A DNA stretch of 64,000 nt from Methanobrevibacter boviskoreani JH1 (GCF_000320505.1 NZ_BAGX02000007.1:1-64000); one strand, 5' to 3'. Shown: positions 36,954 through 47,554, counted from the first letter of the stretch. The notes: a model not told the origin generated them from the letters alone. Program-made: numbers and translations.

Positions 36954-37808
36954 ATGTTAAGAAAACCGGCAGTTGCAGGATCTTTTTATTATTCAAATCC
37001 TAAAGATTTGGAGGAAAGTATTGAGTATTCATTTTTATGTGAATCTGGTGTAGGTTCCATTCCAAAATTAAATAAATCTTTTAACTCAAATCTAAAAGGT
37101 ATTATGGTTCCTCATGCAGGATATATTTATTCAGGACCAGTTGCATCTTATGGTTTCAGCAAACTTGTAGAAAATGGTTTTCCAGATACTTTTATAATAT
37201 TATGTCCGAACCACACTGGCTTCGGTAGTGGTTATGTTTCAGTTTTTGATGAGGGTATGTGGGAGACTCCATTAGGTAATGTTGAGGTGGACAGTGATTT
37301 GGCAGATATCTTTATTAAGAATTCCAAATATGCGGATGTGGATTATCAGGCCCATTACAGGGAACATAGTATTGAGGTTGAACTTCCATTTCTCCAGTAT
37401 TTTTCAGATGATTTCAAAATACTTCCCATATGTATAAATGTTCAAAATCTTCAAACATCACTTGATATTGCATATAGTATCAGGGAGTCTGTGGAAGAAA
37501 TATCCTCATCAATATTATTGATTTCAAGTACTGATTTATCACATTTTCTTAGTCAAGATACAACTTTAATTAAAGATGAAATTGTTTTAAATGATATTGC
37601 AAACATGAACCATGAAAAATTACTTGATGATGTATCTAAATATAACATAACCATGTGCGGTTATGGAACCGTTGCCTCTAACATTATATATTCTAAAGAA
37701 TGTGGTGTTAAAAAAGCAGATATTCTAAAACATCAAACCAGTGGTGATGTTAGTGGAGATTATAGTTCTGTAGTAGGATATGGTGCTGGAGTGTTTAAAT
37801 CAGATTAA
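36954..37808 (+). CDS. MEMO1 family protein (AmmeMemoRadiSam system protein B)
   Basis: A 284-residue protein of the MEMO family, found in all domains. H54 (in MVPHAGYIYSGPVA), H87 (in CPNHTGFGSG), H197 and C235 (in ITMCGYGTVAS) match the positions that bind copper or iron in human MEMO1. In bacteria and archaea the family is linked with AMMECR1 and a radical SAM protein in an uncharacterised system; those partners are not here. It follows rps2 and precedes mvk, as in Methanothermobacter. GGGAGGAT precedes the ATG. Confidence 0.88.
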   Translation: MLRKPAVAGSFYYSNPKDLEESIEYSFLCESGVGSIPKLNKSFNSNLKGIMVPHAGYIYSGPVASYGFSKLVENGFPDTFIILCPNHTGFGSGYVSVFDEGMWETPLGNVEVDSDLADIFIKNSKYADVDYQAHYREHSIEVELPFLQYFSDDFKILPICINVQNLQTSLDIAYSIRESVEEISSSILLISSTDLSHFLSQDTTLIKDEIVLNDIANMNHEKLLDDVSKYNITMCGYGTVASNIIYSKECGVKKADILKHQTSGDVSGDYSSVVGYGAGVFKSD

Positions 37809-38612
37809 TCTTACTAGTTATCTTTTAATCTAATCATATCTACTTAATTATATTTTTTTAATTTTTTTATTAAGTTTTAATATGCTATATTTTTTTTATA
37901 GGTACTGAAAGCCTTGAATTTAAAGATTTAAAAAAAATATTCAATATCTATTTTTAATTTAGTAGAAATGGAATTTTTTAATAGTGTCATATATTTTTAA
38001 CCCATATTCTATTTTTTAATCTTTATTTTGTCTAAGATTTTTATAAGAAAATAGAATACTATAAATTTTTAAAAAAACAAAACATAAGTTGATTGATTAT
38101 TTTTCTTAAATTAATTGATTATAAAATTTTTAAGAAAATAGTTATCTTAGGAATAAAATTATAATAGTATCTTTTCTATGGATATTATTTAATTTAAAAG
38201 ATTAATCTAAATTGAATTTAAAGAAAACTGGATGAATAAAATGGATAAATTTTAGATTAATCATTATGGATTTAAAAATAAACAGGTTTAAAAGATTAAT
38301 CGAAATATTTATAATATTTGTTATTTGTATTGAATAATTTGATATTTGCATATCTTAAATTGTATTTATTATGGAATGTTGTTTAACTGATTATTGGGGA
38401 ATATAATCAGTTTGGGATTTATTAGATTATTTTTAATAATATTTCGAAAATAAACACTTTATTATTTGAATTATTTAATAATATGTTTGATTTAATTTGT
38501 TTAGGGCTATTCTATTTATTTAAGGAATATATAAATAAATTAGTTTAATAGAATTTTTTATCTTTTTAACTCTTATTTTTAAATTGTTTTATAAATGTAA
38601 GGGAGTTTGAAA
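37809..38612. other. 804-base gap with a strong hairpin
   Basis: No ORF is acceptable. The motif TTTAAAAGATTAATC occurs at about 38197 and 38288 and, in part, near 38252. At 38385-38394 AACTGATTAT pairs perfectly with ATAATCAGTT (38403-38412) around the loop TGGGGAAT, followed by T-rich sequence. A TATA-like sequence near 38310 could give a transcript of about 100 bases ending there. A candidate small RNA is possible; otherwise this is a long promoter region of mvk. Confidence 0.35.
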
Positions 38613-39854
38613 ATGGAAGTAAAAGCATCTGCTCCAGGTAAAACGATTTTGTTTGGAGAACATTCTGTTGTTTATGGTGAACCTGCAATTGCAACAGCAG
38701 TAAATAAAAGGGCTACTGTCCGTATTAAAGATAGCAGTACGGATAAAACTATTTTAAAATCCAAAGATCTAGGATTTGAAGCCGAATTGGATACCAAAAA
38801 TAAGAAATATGTGTTGAAGAGAGGTAAACCCGGAATTATTAGATATATTTTAGAGGCCTTATATATGGTTCATGATCATTCACCAATTGAGATTGATTTG
38901 TCAATTGACATTCCAATTGGTTCTGGTTTAGGTTCCTCAGCTGCTGTAACAGTTGCAACACTTGCGGCTTTATACAGGTATCACAATATTTACTTTAACA
39001 AAAAAGGTCTTGCAGAGAAAGCCCATCAAGTAGAGTTTAAGGTACAGGGTGAGGCAAGTCCTTTAGATACATTAGTATCTACTTATGGTGGTTTAATCTA
39101 TTTAAGCCGTAATAAAAAACTTCAAAGAATTAATTCAAATATCAATGCCCCATTCGTTATTGGTGTTACCTCTAAATATGGCAGTACTAGTCGTATGGTT
39201 AAGAATGTAAAGAATTTAAAGACCAAATATCCCTCAATTATGGATCCAATCATAAAGACCATGGGTGTATTAACTGATGAGGCTAAGAAGGCTATTGAGG
39301 AAGGCAATGTTAATAAAATGGGGGAATTGATGAATATTAATCAAGGTTTATTGGATTCTATTAATGTCAATACTAAAGAGTTATCCCGTATGGTTTATAT
39401 TGCAAGAGGTGCCGGAGCTATTGGTTCTAAAATCACCGGTGCCGGTGGTGGTGGAAGTATTGTAGCTTTATGTCCTAATAAGGTGGAACAAGTTTCTAAT
39501 GCCATTGGTGTATATGATTCCACAGTTCAACTTAGATTTTCTAGAAAAGGTGTAAGTTCTAAGGTTATCTCTAGAAATAGGAAGGATAAATCCCATAAGA
39601 GTAATAATCTAAAAAATCATAATCATAAACAAAGAAGTAAACACGGTGGTGTAATAGATAACAAGAATATTGCCGTTAAGGTTAATTCTAGTAAACATGT
39701 AAAAAATAGTCCTAAATTTAACAAGAAAAGTGTTAGTAGTCACAAGAACCCTTCTAAATCAAATGCAAATATATCTATTAAAGACAATAAAGTAATCTTT
39801 AAAAAGAAAAAGTCAAAAACTATTAATAATAATCTAATTGATTATGCCAATTAG
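38613..39854 (+). CDS. mvk: mevalonate kinase with a basic low-complexity tail
   Basis: A 413-residue GHMP kinase that phosphorylates mevalonate in isoprenoid synthesis. Residues 1-314 are a complete enzyme: SAPGKTILFGEHSVVYGEPA (7-26), ATP-loop PIGSGLGSSAA (101-111) and TGAGGGGSIVAL (275-286). The archaeal enzyme normally ends near here. About 99 further residues form a Lys/Ser/Asn-rich, disordered-looking tail. The frame is open with no visible break, so this is a real extension or a read-through. ATG 38613 follows AAGGGAG. A hairpin spans the stop codon. Confidence 0.9.
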   Translation: MEVKASAPGKTILFGEHSVVYGEPAIATAVNKRATVRIKDSSTDKTILKSKDLGFEAELDTKNKKYVLKRGKPGIIRYILEALYMVHDHSPIEIDLSIDIPIGSGLGSSAAVTVATLAALYRYHNIYFNKKGLAEKAHQVEFKVQGEASPLDTLVSTYGGLIYLSRNKKLQRINSNINAPFVIGVTSKYGSTSRMVKNVKNLKTKYPSIMDPIIKTMGVLTDEAKKAIEEGNVNKMGELMNINQGLLDSINVNTKELSRMVYIARGAGAIGSKITGAGGGGSIVALCPNKVEQVSNAIGVYDSTVQLRFSRKGVSSKVISRNRKDKSHKSNNLKNHNHKQRSKHGGVIDNKNIAVKVNSSKHVKNSPKFNKKSVSSHKNPSKSNANISIKDNKVIFKKKKSKTINNNLIDYAN

Positions 39855-39856
39855 AT
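39832..39856 (+). terminator. hairpin across the mvk stop codon
   Basis: ATCTAATTG (39832-39840) and CAATTAGAT (39848-39856) are perfect 9-base complements around ATTATGC. The TAG stop codon (39852-39854) is inside the right arm. No T run follows directly, so this case may protect an RNA end or act in translation more than terminate. Confidence 0.45.
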
Positions 39857-40001
39857 GATTAATAGTTATCCAAACCATTTTTTCTTAGATTTAACTTATA
39901 TATCTTTAACAAATTCATTGATTTGGAAAGGAATATTGTTTTTAAGTAAACTAATTTAGAATTTTCAATAGGCATGATTTTTTTTATTAAAAGGTGATAA
40001 C

Positions 40002-40817
40002 TTGATAATACTTAAGATTGGCGGGAGTATAATTACAGATAAAGATTCATCTGTTGCTAAAGTTGATTATAACAATTTAAATAGGGTATGTGAAGAGATT
40101 AAACAATCCTTTATGGAAGAGAATATCCATCCCCAATTAGAGGATGGATTGGTTCTGGTTCATGGTGCAGGATCATTTGCCCATCCACCAGCAAGCAAAT
40201 ATAAGATTGGCCAGGCTTTTAGTGAGGAGGAACTTCCAGAAAAAAGGATTGGTTTTACAGAAACATTGGTTGCAGGAAGAAAGTTGGATACATATGTCTG
40301 TGAGGCATTATGGAAACATGATATTCCTGCAGTATCTTTACCGCCTTCTTCCTTTATTACCACTACTAATAAAAGAATAACGAATTGTAATCTGGATTTA
40401 ATTAAAAGATATTTGGAGTTGGGTTTTGTACCTGTACTATATGGTGATGTTGTATTGGATACAAATGAGAAGTTTGTAGTAATATCCGGTGATCAGATTA
40501 TTCAGAACCTTGCAAGCAGAATGAGTTTTGATAGAGTGGTACTTGGTACCGATGTTGATGGTGTTTATGATAAAAATCCTAAAAAACATTCTGATGCTAA
40601 ATTGATTGAGAATGTACATTCAATCGATGATATTACACAAATAGAGTCCACCACTAATGTTGATGTTACTGGTGGTATGGTAGGTAAGGTTAAGGAACTT
40701 TTAGATCTTGCATATTCTGGTGTTAGCTCCGAGATTGTAAATGCTAATAAACCGGGTATAATCGCAGCATCACTCCAAAACAAGAAAGTCAAAGGTACCA
40801 AAATCTCTAAGAAATAG
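40002..40817 (+). CDS. ipk: isopentenyl phosphate kinase, TTG start
   Basis: A 271-residue amino-acid-kinase-fold enzyme that phosphorylates isopentenyl phosphate to isopentenyl diphosphate, completing the archaeal mevalonate route. The glycine motif LKIGGSIITDK is at 3-13, the signature VHGAGSFAHPPASKY contains the catalytic histidine, and VVISGDQ and GTDVDGVYDKNPK bind ATP. The start is TTG at 40002 directly after GGTGATAAC. It follows mvk, and fni comes next after 663 bases. Confidence 0.92.
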   Translation: MIILKIGGSIITDKDSSVAKVDYNNLNRVCEEIKQSFMEENIHPQLEDGLVLVHGAGSFAHPPASKYKIGQAFSEEELPEKRIGFTETLVAGRKLDTYVCEALWKHDIPAVSLPPSSFITTTNKRITNCNLDLIKRYLELGFVPVLYGDVVLDTNEKFVVISGDQIIQNLASRMSFDRVVLGTDVDGVYDKNPKKHSDAKLIENVHSIDDITQIESTTNVDVTGGMVGKVKELLDLAYSGVSSEIVNANKPGIIAASLQNKKVKGTKISKK

Positions 40818-41480
40818 TAATTTTTTTTATTTTTTTATTATTTATTTTTTCTAGTTTTTGTTTTTTTTATATACCTTTATAAAATAATACATTATAATTA
40901 TATAGTATTAGTTATAAATAACTACACAGTTATAATTTTTAGATTATTATTTTACTTAATTATTTAAATATGTGGGATTACTCTATGGTTTTTTGTTTAA
41001 ACTAGTAATTTATAATTAAGTTGAATTTAATGTAAAAATGATTTAAGGGAAATAATACAGTTAAAATATTTAATTTTAGCTTTAAAAACATGGTCGAAAC
41101 ATAAAAATCATAGGTCAGGGAATTTTATTTTTAAAGAGGTCAATCTTTTTTTTAAAAATAAGTGATTTTTTAGAATTTATTTTTTTATATTAGGTAAAAT
41201 AAGGAATTTAAAATTTAATATAAATTATAACAACATTTATGTTTATGTAAGGATTAATAGGGTCTTTTATTATAAAAATAGCTTATTAAAATACTTGTCT
41301 TATTTTAATAATTTTATTTATAAAGATTTAATTGGAGAATTTTATATAAGTGATCTTTTTAAGATTTTATAATTTTGCATGTTTAATGTAATCAAATTCT
41401 GATTGTCTATTAACACCCTTATTTTTTAATAATTAATAATGTATATTGGCTATATATGTTTTTAGTTTTGGAGGAAACTA
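40818..41480. other. 663-base gap before fni
   Basis: No ORF is acceptable. A TATA-like box at 40878-40886 is followed by the inverted repeat TAGTTAT AA ATAACTA (40909-40924), where transcription would be expected to start. A further TATA-like sequence near 41449 (GGCTATATATG) is the probable fni promoter. The rest is AT-rich with no clear structure. Confidence 0.4.
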
Positions 41481-42542
41481 ATGATTCAAGATAGGAAATT
41501 AGAACATCTTTCAATTTGTAAAAATTATGATGTTAATTATAAGAAGTCAACTGGTTTTGAAGATATTGAGTTAATTCATAGGGCACTTCCAGAAATTAAT
41601 AAAGCAGATATTGATATTTCAACAAAAGCATTCGGTAAAAAATTAGATTCTCCTTTATTTATTTCAGCTATTACTGGAGGACATCCTTTTGCAGAAAAAA
41701 TCAATAAGGAATTATCCATTGCTGCAGAAGAAAATAACATTGCTTTAGGCCTTGGAAGTCAAAGAGCAGGAATCGAAAATCCTGAATTAACATCTACCTA
41801 TACTGTTGCAAGAGATTATGCACCTAATGCATTACTTTTAGGTAATATTGGTGCTCCTCAGATGAAATATGCCGAGGATGCTGTAAATATGTTGGATGCA
41901 GATATTTTAGCTATTCATTTAAACCCACTTCAGGAATCAATTCAACCTGGTGGGGATGTAGATGCTAGGGGATATGTGCAATCTATTTCCGAGATCTGTG
42001 ATTTGGTAGATGTTCCGGTCATGGTTAAAGAGACTGGTGCAGGTATCTGTGCAGAGGATGCTGCAAAACTTCAAAGAGCAGGAGTTGACTTCATAGATGT
42101 TCAAGGTTCCGGCGGAACTAGTTGGGCTGCTGTAGAAACCTATCGTACAAATGATAGGTTACTTGGAGAGGCTTTTTGGGATTGGGGTATTCCTACTGCA
42201 ATCAGTACTGTTGAGGTATGTTCCTCAGTTAGTATACCTGTTGTCTCATCAGGAGGTATTCGTACTGGATTGGACGCTGCAAAAGCTATTGCTCTTGGGG
42301 CAGATGCTGTTGGAATGGCTTTACCGTTTTTAAAAGCTGCATATAAAGGCCATGATGCAATTGTTGATTATGTGAATAAATTTAACGAATCTTTAAAATT
42401 GGCTATGTTTTTAGTTGGAGCAAGAAGTATTAAGGATTTAAAAGAATCTGATCTTGTTATTAGGGGTGAAACTAAAGAATGGCTTAATGATAGGGGTTTT
42501 AACACTAGGAAATATAGTAGGAGGTCAAATATTGACGGTTGA
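41481..42542 (+). CDS. fni: isopentenyl-diphosphate delta-isomerase, type 2
   Basis: A 353-residue FMN-dependent enzyme that interconverts isopentenyl and dimethylallyl diphosphate. Key segments are [21 protein letters not shown] (flavin and substrate), [15 protein letters not shown], and [19 protein letters not shown] (phosphate-binding end of the barrel). TTGGAGGAAA precedes the ATG. The RNase J gene overlaps its end by 11 bases. Confidence 0.93.
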   Translation: MIQDRKLEHLSICKNYDVNYKKSTGFEDIELIHRALPEINKADIDISTKAFGKKLDSPLFISAITGGHPFAEKINKELSIAAEENNIALGLGSQRAGIENPELTSTYTVARDYAPNALLLGNIGAPQMKYAEDAVNMLDADILAIHLNPLQESIQPGGDVDARGYVQSISEICDLVDVPVMVKETGAGICAEDAAKLQRAGVDFIDVQGSGGTSWAAVETYRTNDRLLGEAFWDWGIPTAISTVEVCSSVSIPVVSSGGIRTGLDAAKAIALGADAVGMALPFLKAAYKGHDAIVDYVNKFNESLKLAMFLVGARSIKDLKESDLVIRGETKEWLNDRGFNTRKYSRRSNIDG

Positions 42543-43887
42543 GATTATAGCAATTGGCGGTTATGAGGAAGTTGGAAAAAACATGACTGCCGTTAAAGTT
42601 AATGATGATGTAATCATATTTGATATGGGAATACATCTAGATAGGATCAATATCCATGAGGATACGGATATTGACAGAATGCATAGTTTGGATTTAATTG
42701 AAAGGGGAGTCATCCCTGATGATACCTTAATGAAGGATGTTGATGGAAAGGTTAAAGCTATTGTATTTTCACACGGACACCTTGATCACATTGGTGCTGT
42801 TGCAAAACTTGCACATAGGTATGATGCTCCATTAATTGGAACACCATATACCGCTGCACTTATTAAAAAGCAAATTAAAGGTGAACGTAAATTTAAGGTT
42901 AACAATCCTATCAGGGTTTTAAATCCAGGCAGTAAATTAAAATTATCTAAGGATGTTACTTTGGAATTTGTCCATACTACCCACAGTATTCCTCAGGCAG
43001 TTTTCCCAGTTTTACACACTCCTGAAGGAATTATTATCTACGCACTTGATTTTAAATTTGATAATCACCAGAAAGTATCTCCCCCACCTGATTATGAAAG
43101 ACTAAAACAATTAGGTAAACAGGGAGTACTTGCACTTATTGTGGAAACTACAAATGCGGCAAATACACAACAAGTAAAAACCTATTCAGAACGTGTTCCA
43201 AGAATTATACTTGAGGATTTAATGAGGGAACCTTTAAAAGAAAAAACCGGTATGATTGTTACAACTTTCTCATCACATATTGAAAGGATTCAAACCATTG
43301 CAGATATTGCAAAGAAAAGTGATAGGGAAATTTTATTCCTTGGAAGATCTATGGAAAGATTTTTAGGAATTGCACAGAATCTGGGAATATTGAAATTACC
43401 TAAGAATTCATCTATTCATGGTTCTCCAAAGGCAGTAAATAGGGCACTTGCAAAAGCAGAGGAAAATCGTTCTAAATATTTACTTGTAACTACTGGTCAT
43501 CAAGGTGAACCCGATGCATTACTTCCAAGAATTGCAAGTGGTAAGACTCCATTTAATATTAAGAAAGGAGATAATGTGATTATTTCTGCACCAATTATTC
43601 CAAATCCAACAAATGCTGCAAATAGGCATATAATGGAAGCAAGACTTAAAGCATCTGGTGCAAGAATCTATGCTAATGCCCATGTATCCGGACATGCAGG
43701 TAGGGAAGACCATAGGGAATTTTTAAGAATGGTTAAACCTGCACATATCATTCCTGCTCACGGAGATCTTCACATGTTAACTGCATATGGGGAACTTGCA
43801 GAAGAGGAAGGATATAGGATTGGTAGTAATGTGCATATTTTAAGAAATGCACAAGCACAAGTCTTTAATGATACTGATGAGGAATAG
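42532..43887 (+). CDS. RNase J family metallo-beta-lactamase ribonuclease, TTG start
   Basis: A 451-residue beta-CASP ribonuclease of the archaeal RNase J group, which degrades RNA from the 5' end. The zinc-binding HGHLDH is at 81-86, the beta-CASP domain includes [23 protein letters not shown], and a late [29 protein letters not shown] completes the metal site. The TTG at 42532 follows AGGAGGTC and gives the usual N terminus [16 protein letters not shown]; an earlier ATG inside fni lacks such a site. The 11-base overlap with fni shows coupling. Confidence 0.9.
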   Translation: MTVEIIAIGGYEEVGKNMTAVKVNDDVIIFDMGIHLDRINIHEDTDIDRMHSLDLIERGVIPDDTLMKDVDGKVKAIVFSHGHLDHIGAVAKLAHRYDAPLIGTPYTAALIKKQIKGERKFKVNNPIRVLNPGSKLKLSKDVTLEFVHTTHSIPQAVFPVLHTPEGIIIYALDFKFDNHQKVSPPPDYERLKQLGKQGVLALIVETTNAANTQQVKTYSERVPRIILEDLMREPLKEKTGMIVTTFSSHIERIQTIADIAKKSDREILFLGRSMERFLGIAQNLGILKLPKNSSIHGSPKAVNRALAKAEENRSKYLLVTTGHQGEPDALLPRIASGKTPFNIKKGDNVIISAPIIPNPTNAANRHIMEARLKASGARIYANAHVSGHAGREDHREFLRMVKPAHIIPAHGDLHMLTAYGELAEEEGYRIGSNVHILRNAQAQVFNDTDEE

Positions 43888-44116
43888 GTTTATTTATTCT
43901 AATATTGTTAATATTTTAATTCATTAGCTTAGAGGTATTGTTTAAAATTAAATTTTTTTTAATTTTATTTTTAAAAAAAGATAAGATTATTAATCATATA
44001 ATAAAGATATATTATTGTTATAAATGTTTACATAGTTTTCATAATTTGGTTGAGGAATTTCAAAATTAATTTTAATCAAGAAAAATATAGGAAATGAATT
44101 ATAATGGAGGATTTTT

Positions 44117-45112
44117 ATGTCAGATGTAACTGAAATTTTAACTGATTATTCTAAAGATGTAAAGGCAGTAATTGAGGATTATTTGTCTAGTATTGATCCT
44201 GAAGATTTACAAAAATCTTCAGTTTATTTAACTGAGGCAGGCGGAAAAATGTTAAGGCCTGCTTTAACCTTACTTTCAAGTCAAGCAGTTGGTGGAAACA
44301 GGGAAGATGCACTTAAAACTGCTGCGGCTTTTGAAATGATTCATACTTTCTCCTTAATCCATGATGATATTATGGATGATGATGATATGAGGAGAGGTAA
44401 GCCTTCTGTACATACTGTATGGGGTGAACCATTAGCTATTTTAGCTGGAGATACTTTATTTTCAAAAGCATTTGGTTTAGTAATTACTTCTAAAGAAGAT
44501 AACATTTCCGCAGACCGTGTTGCTGAGTCTTTGGCTGTTGTTGCAGACGCATGTGTTAAAATCTGTGAAGGTCAAGCTTTGGATATGGGTTTTGAAGGTA
44601 ATTTCGATGTTCAGGAAGAGGAATATATGGAAATGATCTTCAAGAAAACAGCTGCACTTATTGCTGGGGCTTGTAAGGCTGGAGCAATTGTAGGTGGAGC
44701 GGATTCTGAAGTAATTGATGCAATGTATGAATATGGTAGACTTATCGGTTTGGCATTCCAAATTCAGGATGATTATCTTGATGTTATTAGTGATGAAAAG
44801 GATTTAGGTAAACCTGTAGGTAGTGATATTGTTGAGGGTAAAATGACTTTAATGGTAGTTAAAGCCTTATCCGAAGCAAATGAAGAGGATAAAGAAAAGC
44901 TGGTTAAAATCTTATCTGATCCTGAATCTCCTCAAGAAGATGTGGATATTGCAATTGATTTATTTAATAAATATGGTTCAATTGAATATGCTCATGATGT
45001 TGCTCTTTCAAATGTAAACAAAGCAAAGGAAATACTTAATATATTACCTGATTCTTCAAGTAAAGATGCACTTGCTTTATTAGCAGATTTTGTAATTGAA
45101 AGAAAATCTTAA
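44117..45112 (+). CDS. idsA: short-chain prenyl diphosphate synthase (GGPP/FPP synthase)
   Basis: A 331-residue polyprenyl synthase that condenses isopentenyl diphosphate with allylic primers to farnesyl and geranylgeranyl diphosphate for archaeal lipids. The first aspartate-rich motif is HDDIMDDDD (82-90), with Phe78 five residues upstream of the first Asp; the second is QIQDDYLD near 217-224. TGGAGG precedes the ATG. It follows the RNase J gene in the conserved order after 229 bases. Confidence 0.93.
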   Translation: MSDVTEILTDYSKDVKAVIEDYLSSIDPEDLQKSSVYLTEAGGKMLRPALTLLSSQAVGGNREDALKTAAAFEMIHTFSLIHDDIMDDDDMRRGKPSVHTVWGEPLAILAGDTLFSKAFGLVITSKEDNISADRVAESLAVVADACVKICEGQALDMGFEGNFDVQEEEYMEMIFKKTAALIAGACKAGAIVGGADSEVIDAMYEYGRLIGLAFQIQDDYLDVISDEKDLGKPVGSDIVEGKMTLMVVKALSEANEEDKEKLVKILSDPESPQEDVDIAIDLFNKYGSIEYAHDVALSNVNKAKEILNILPDSSSKDALALLADFVIERKS

Positions 45113-45578
45113 ATTCTATAATTATTTTTTCCTATATTTTTATAATTTATAAAATTCTTTCTACTTTATTATAAAACTTATTATTTTTATCTATTTTCTA
45201 TTATTTTTGGCTATTTCTCTTTATTTTTAGTTATTTTTAGTTATTTTTATTATTTTTATCTATTTTCTATTATTTTTGGCTATTTTTCTTTATTTTTAGT
45301 TATTTTTAGTTATTTTTATTATTTTTGGCTATTTTTCATCTTTAAATATTTCTTAATATTTTTCTGGTTTTTTCTATACCTTTCAATTTTTTTCATATGA
45401 TGTAATAAATATTGAGTATTTCGTATATTGCTTTTATATAGAATTTGTAAATGGGATGTCTGTTAATGGCTGATATTATATGAAAAACTTTATTAAAATC
45501 AATTTTATTTCTTGAATGTCTCTTCAAAACTAAAAATTGGAATTATTACAACTTTCTTAAATATTCTTGCAATTTATT
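45113..45578. repeat. T-rich tail with a 69-bp tandem repeat
   Basis: About 290 bases after idsA are very T-rich. From about 45181 to 45335 they are built from decamers like TTATTTTTAG and TTATTTTTGGC arranged as a 69-bp tandem unit (CTATTTTCTATTATTTTTGG at 45191 and 45260) with a partial third copy. GGCTATTT appears three times. The remaining 240 bases are ordinary AT-rich sequence. No ORF is present. Confidence 0.65.
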
Positions 45579-45602
45579 TTCCAATGAAACGTTTCAATGG
45601 AA
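45579..45602 (+). promoter_or_regulatory. palindromic operator at the marR promoter
   Basis: A 24-base near-perfect palindrome with core TGAAACGTTTCA; only one symmetric pair fails. It directly precedes and overlaps the likely BRE, and the TATA box TTTATATT follows at 45607-45614, with the marR start at 45662. Such a site suits autorepression by the encoded MarR dimer, also controlling the downstream MATE gene. Confidence 0.6.
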
Positions 45603-45661
45603 ACCTTTATATTTTTTTAGGATATATAACTAAATAATAAATTATTTAATTTGGTGTTTTT

Positions 45662-46105
45662 ATGGATAATTATGAAATAATTGGTAGTTCTATAGATAAA
45701 ATGCCTTTTATGGCTTTAGTTACTAATTTGTCTAAAAATTATATCAAATATCTTAATAAAGAACTTGAAAAATATAATATTAATTCTATTCAATCACTTT
45801 TCTTAGTAAAATTGAATTATTTTGATGATTTAAGTCAAAATGATTTAGCAAGGATCTTTAACTTAAGCAAGGGTTCTGTTGCCAAGTCTTTAAAAAAACT
45901 AGAGAATGAGGGATATATTATTCGTAAAACTGATAATGAGGATTTTCGTAGAAATATCATTGAATTAACAGATAAATCCTTAGAAATTATTCCTAAAATT
46001 AAAGAAATCAATGGGGAATGGGAAACGTATATGGGAATATCTGAGGATTCCAAATTAAATAATCTAATTAAAGATTTAACTTTAAAAAGTTTCAAATTGC
46101 TATAA
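45662..46105 (+). CDS. MarR family transcriptional regulator
   Basis: A 147-residue winged-helix repressor. The DNA-binding part is LSQNDLARIFNLSKGSVAKSLKKLENEGYIIRKTDNEDFRRNIIELTDK (about 59-107), with the wing at DNEDFRRN. It is 19 bases before the MATE exporter, so the two are an operon in which the repressor likely senses a toxic ligand and controls its exporter. A palindrome upstream at 45579-45602 is the likely operator. Confidence 0.88.
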   Translation: MDNYEIIGSSIDKMPFMALVTNLSKNYIKYLNKELEKYNINSIQSLFLVKLNYFDDLSQNDLARIFNLSKGSVAKSLKKLENEGYIIRKTDNEDFRRNIIELTDKSLEIIPKIKEINGEWETYMGISEDSKLNNLIKDLTLKSFKLL

Positions 46106-46124
46106 TCTGTTTTTTGGTGTTTAA

Positions 46125-47516
46125 ATGGTTGAGGAAAATAAAAATGTTAGAATGATGATGGGTGATTATAAGGTTGCTGTACGTAAAATGGCATGGCCAA
46201 TGATTTTGAGTATGCTTATTACTATGAGTTACAATTTAATAGATGGTATCTGGGTATCTGTCCTTGGAGCTGCACCTCTTGCAGCGGTAGGATTTGTAAC
46301 CCCTCTGTTTATGGTTGTAAATGGTTTGGCAAATGGTTTAGGTGCAGGTGCATCATCCTTTATCGCACGTAAAATTGGAGGAAAAAGGAAGGATTTGGCA
46401 GATTTAGGGGCAAGTCAGTCATTCCTTATAGGGATCATAATACCGATTATTATCTCAGTATTTATATTGCTTTTTCAAAGACCAATCCTTATAGGTCTTG
46501 GTGCAAGTGGTGAAGTTCTTAGTTTGGCTTTGTATTATAGTACCGTAATATTCTCAGGATGTATATTCATTGTAATTACCTCAATATTGACTGGTGTTTT
46601 AAGAGCTGAAGGTGATGTAAAAAGAGCGTTATATGTCATGACTTTAACTGCGGTAATAAATATTATATTGGATCCGGTCTTTATGTTACCTTGGGGATTA
46701 AACTTAGGTGTTGCAGGTATTGCATATGCCACGGTTTTATCATCAGGAATCAGTGCCGTTGTAATATTATATTGGATGCTTATTAAAAGAGATACCTATT
46801 TGAATATTTATAAAAAGGATTTGAAACCAAATGGTTCTGTAATTAAAGATATTCTAATGGTTGGAATTCCAGCAGCACTAGAAATGATGTGTATTGCAGC
46901 ATTACTTAGTGTTGTAAACTCAGTTTTAACTATGGTTGCAGATAACAATGCTGTAGCAGCATATACTGCAGGTATGAGAGTAGTTTTATTTGGTATTGTT
47001 CCGTCTGTTGGTCTATCAATGGCAACTATTGCAGTTGCAGGTTCCTCTTTCGGTGCCGGTAAATTTAGAAGATTGAAGAATGTATTGAATTATTCAATGA
47101 AACTCGGAATTATAATGTCTGTCGCTATCGGTGCTGTGGTTTTTATATTTTCAAGTCAGATAGCAACGGTCTTTAGTTTTTCATCCAATACAGGAGTACT
47201 CATAGAACCAATATCCAATTTTCTAAAGGTATTCTTTTTATTTTTCATTGCAACGCCATTGGGTCTTTTATCCGGTTCATTCTTCCAAAGTTTGGGAAAG
47301 GGTCCAACTTCCCTATGCCTTACAATATTCAGGGAGATTATATTCCCTGCATTCTTTGTTGTTTTACTTGGAATTGTTTTAGGCTATGGAGTATGGGGTG
47401 TATGGTTTGGAGTTGTTATCGGTAAATTAGCAGGTGCGTTAATCGGATGGATTTATGCCTCTAATTATTCCTCAAATCTAATTAAAAAATATGGTGATGA
47501 GGAATTAAATCCTTAA
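46125..47516 (+). CDS. MATE family efflux transporter
   Basis: A 463-residue multidrug and toxin extrusion protein with about twelve membrane helices in two similar halves. The N-terminal part WPMILSMLITMSYNLIDGIWVSVLGAAPLAAVGFVTPL has the MatE form, and the second half contains GIPAALEMMCIAALLSVVNSVL. It should export small cationic or hydrophobic compounds driven by H+ or Na+; the substrate cannot be told. It is cotranscribed with marR. Confidence 0.88.
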   Translation: MVEENKNVRMMMGDYKVAVRKMAWPMILSMLITMSYNLIDGIWVSVLGAAPLAAVGFVTPLFMVVNGLANGLGAGASSFIARKIGGKRKDLADLGASQSFLIGIIIPIIISVFILLFQRPILIGLGASGEVLSLALYYSTVIFSGCIFIVITSILTGVLRAEGDVKRALYVMTLTAVINIILDPVFMLPWGLNLGVAGIAYATVLSSGISAVVILYWMLIKRDTYLNIYKKDLKPNGSVIKDILMVGIPAALEMMCIAALLSVVNSVLTMVADNNAVAAYTAGMRVVLFGIVPSVGLSMATIAVAGSSFGAGKFRRLKNVLNYSMKLGIIMSVAIGAVVFIFSSQIATVFSFSSNTGVLIEPISNFLKVFFLFFIATPLGLLSGSFFQSLGKGPTSLCLTIFREIIFPAFFVVLLGIVLGYGVWGVWFGVVIGKLAGALIGWIYASNYSSNLIKKYGDEELNP

Positions 47517-47530
47517 ATTAACATTAAAGT

Positions 47531-47553
47531 ATTGATTATGTTTTTTAATCAAT
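47531..47553. terminator. bidirectional terminator between MATE and methyltransferase genes
   Basis: ATTGATTA (47531-47538) pairs with TAATCAAT (47546-47553) around a 7-base loop, in the 38-base space between two convergent genes. The T run in the loop and the T-rich right flank suit both directions. Confidence 0.55.
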
Positions 47554-47554
47554 C

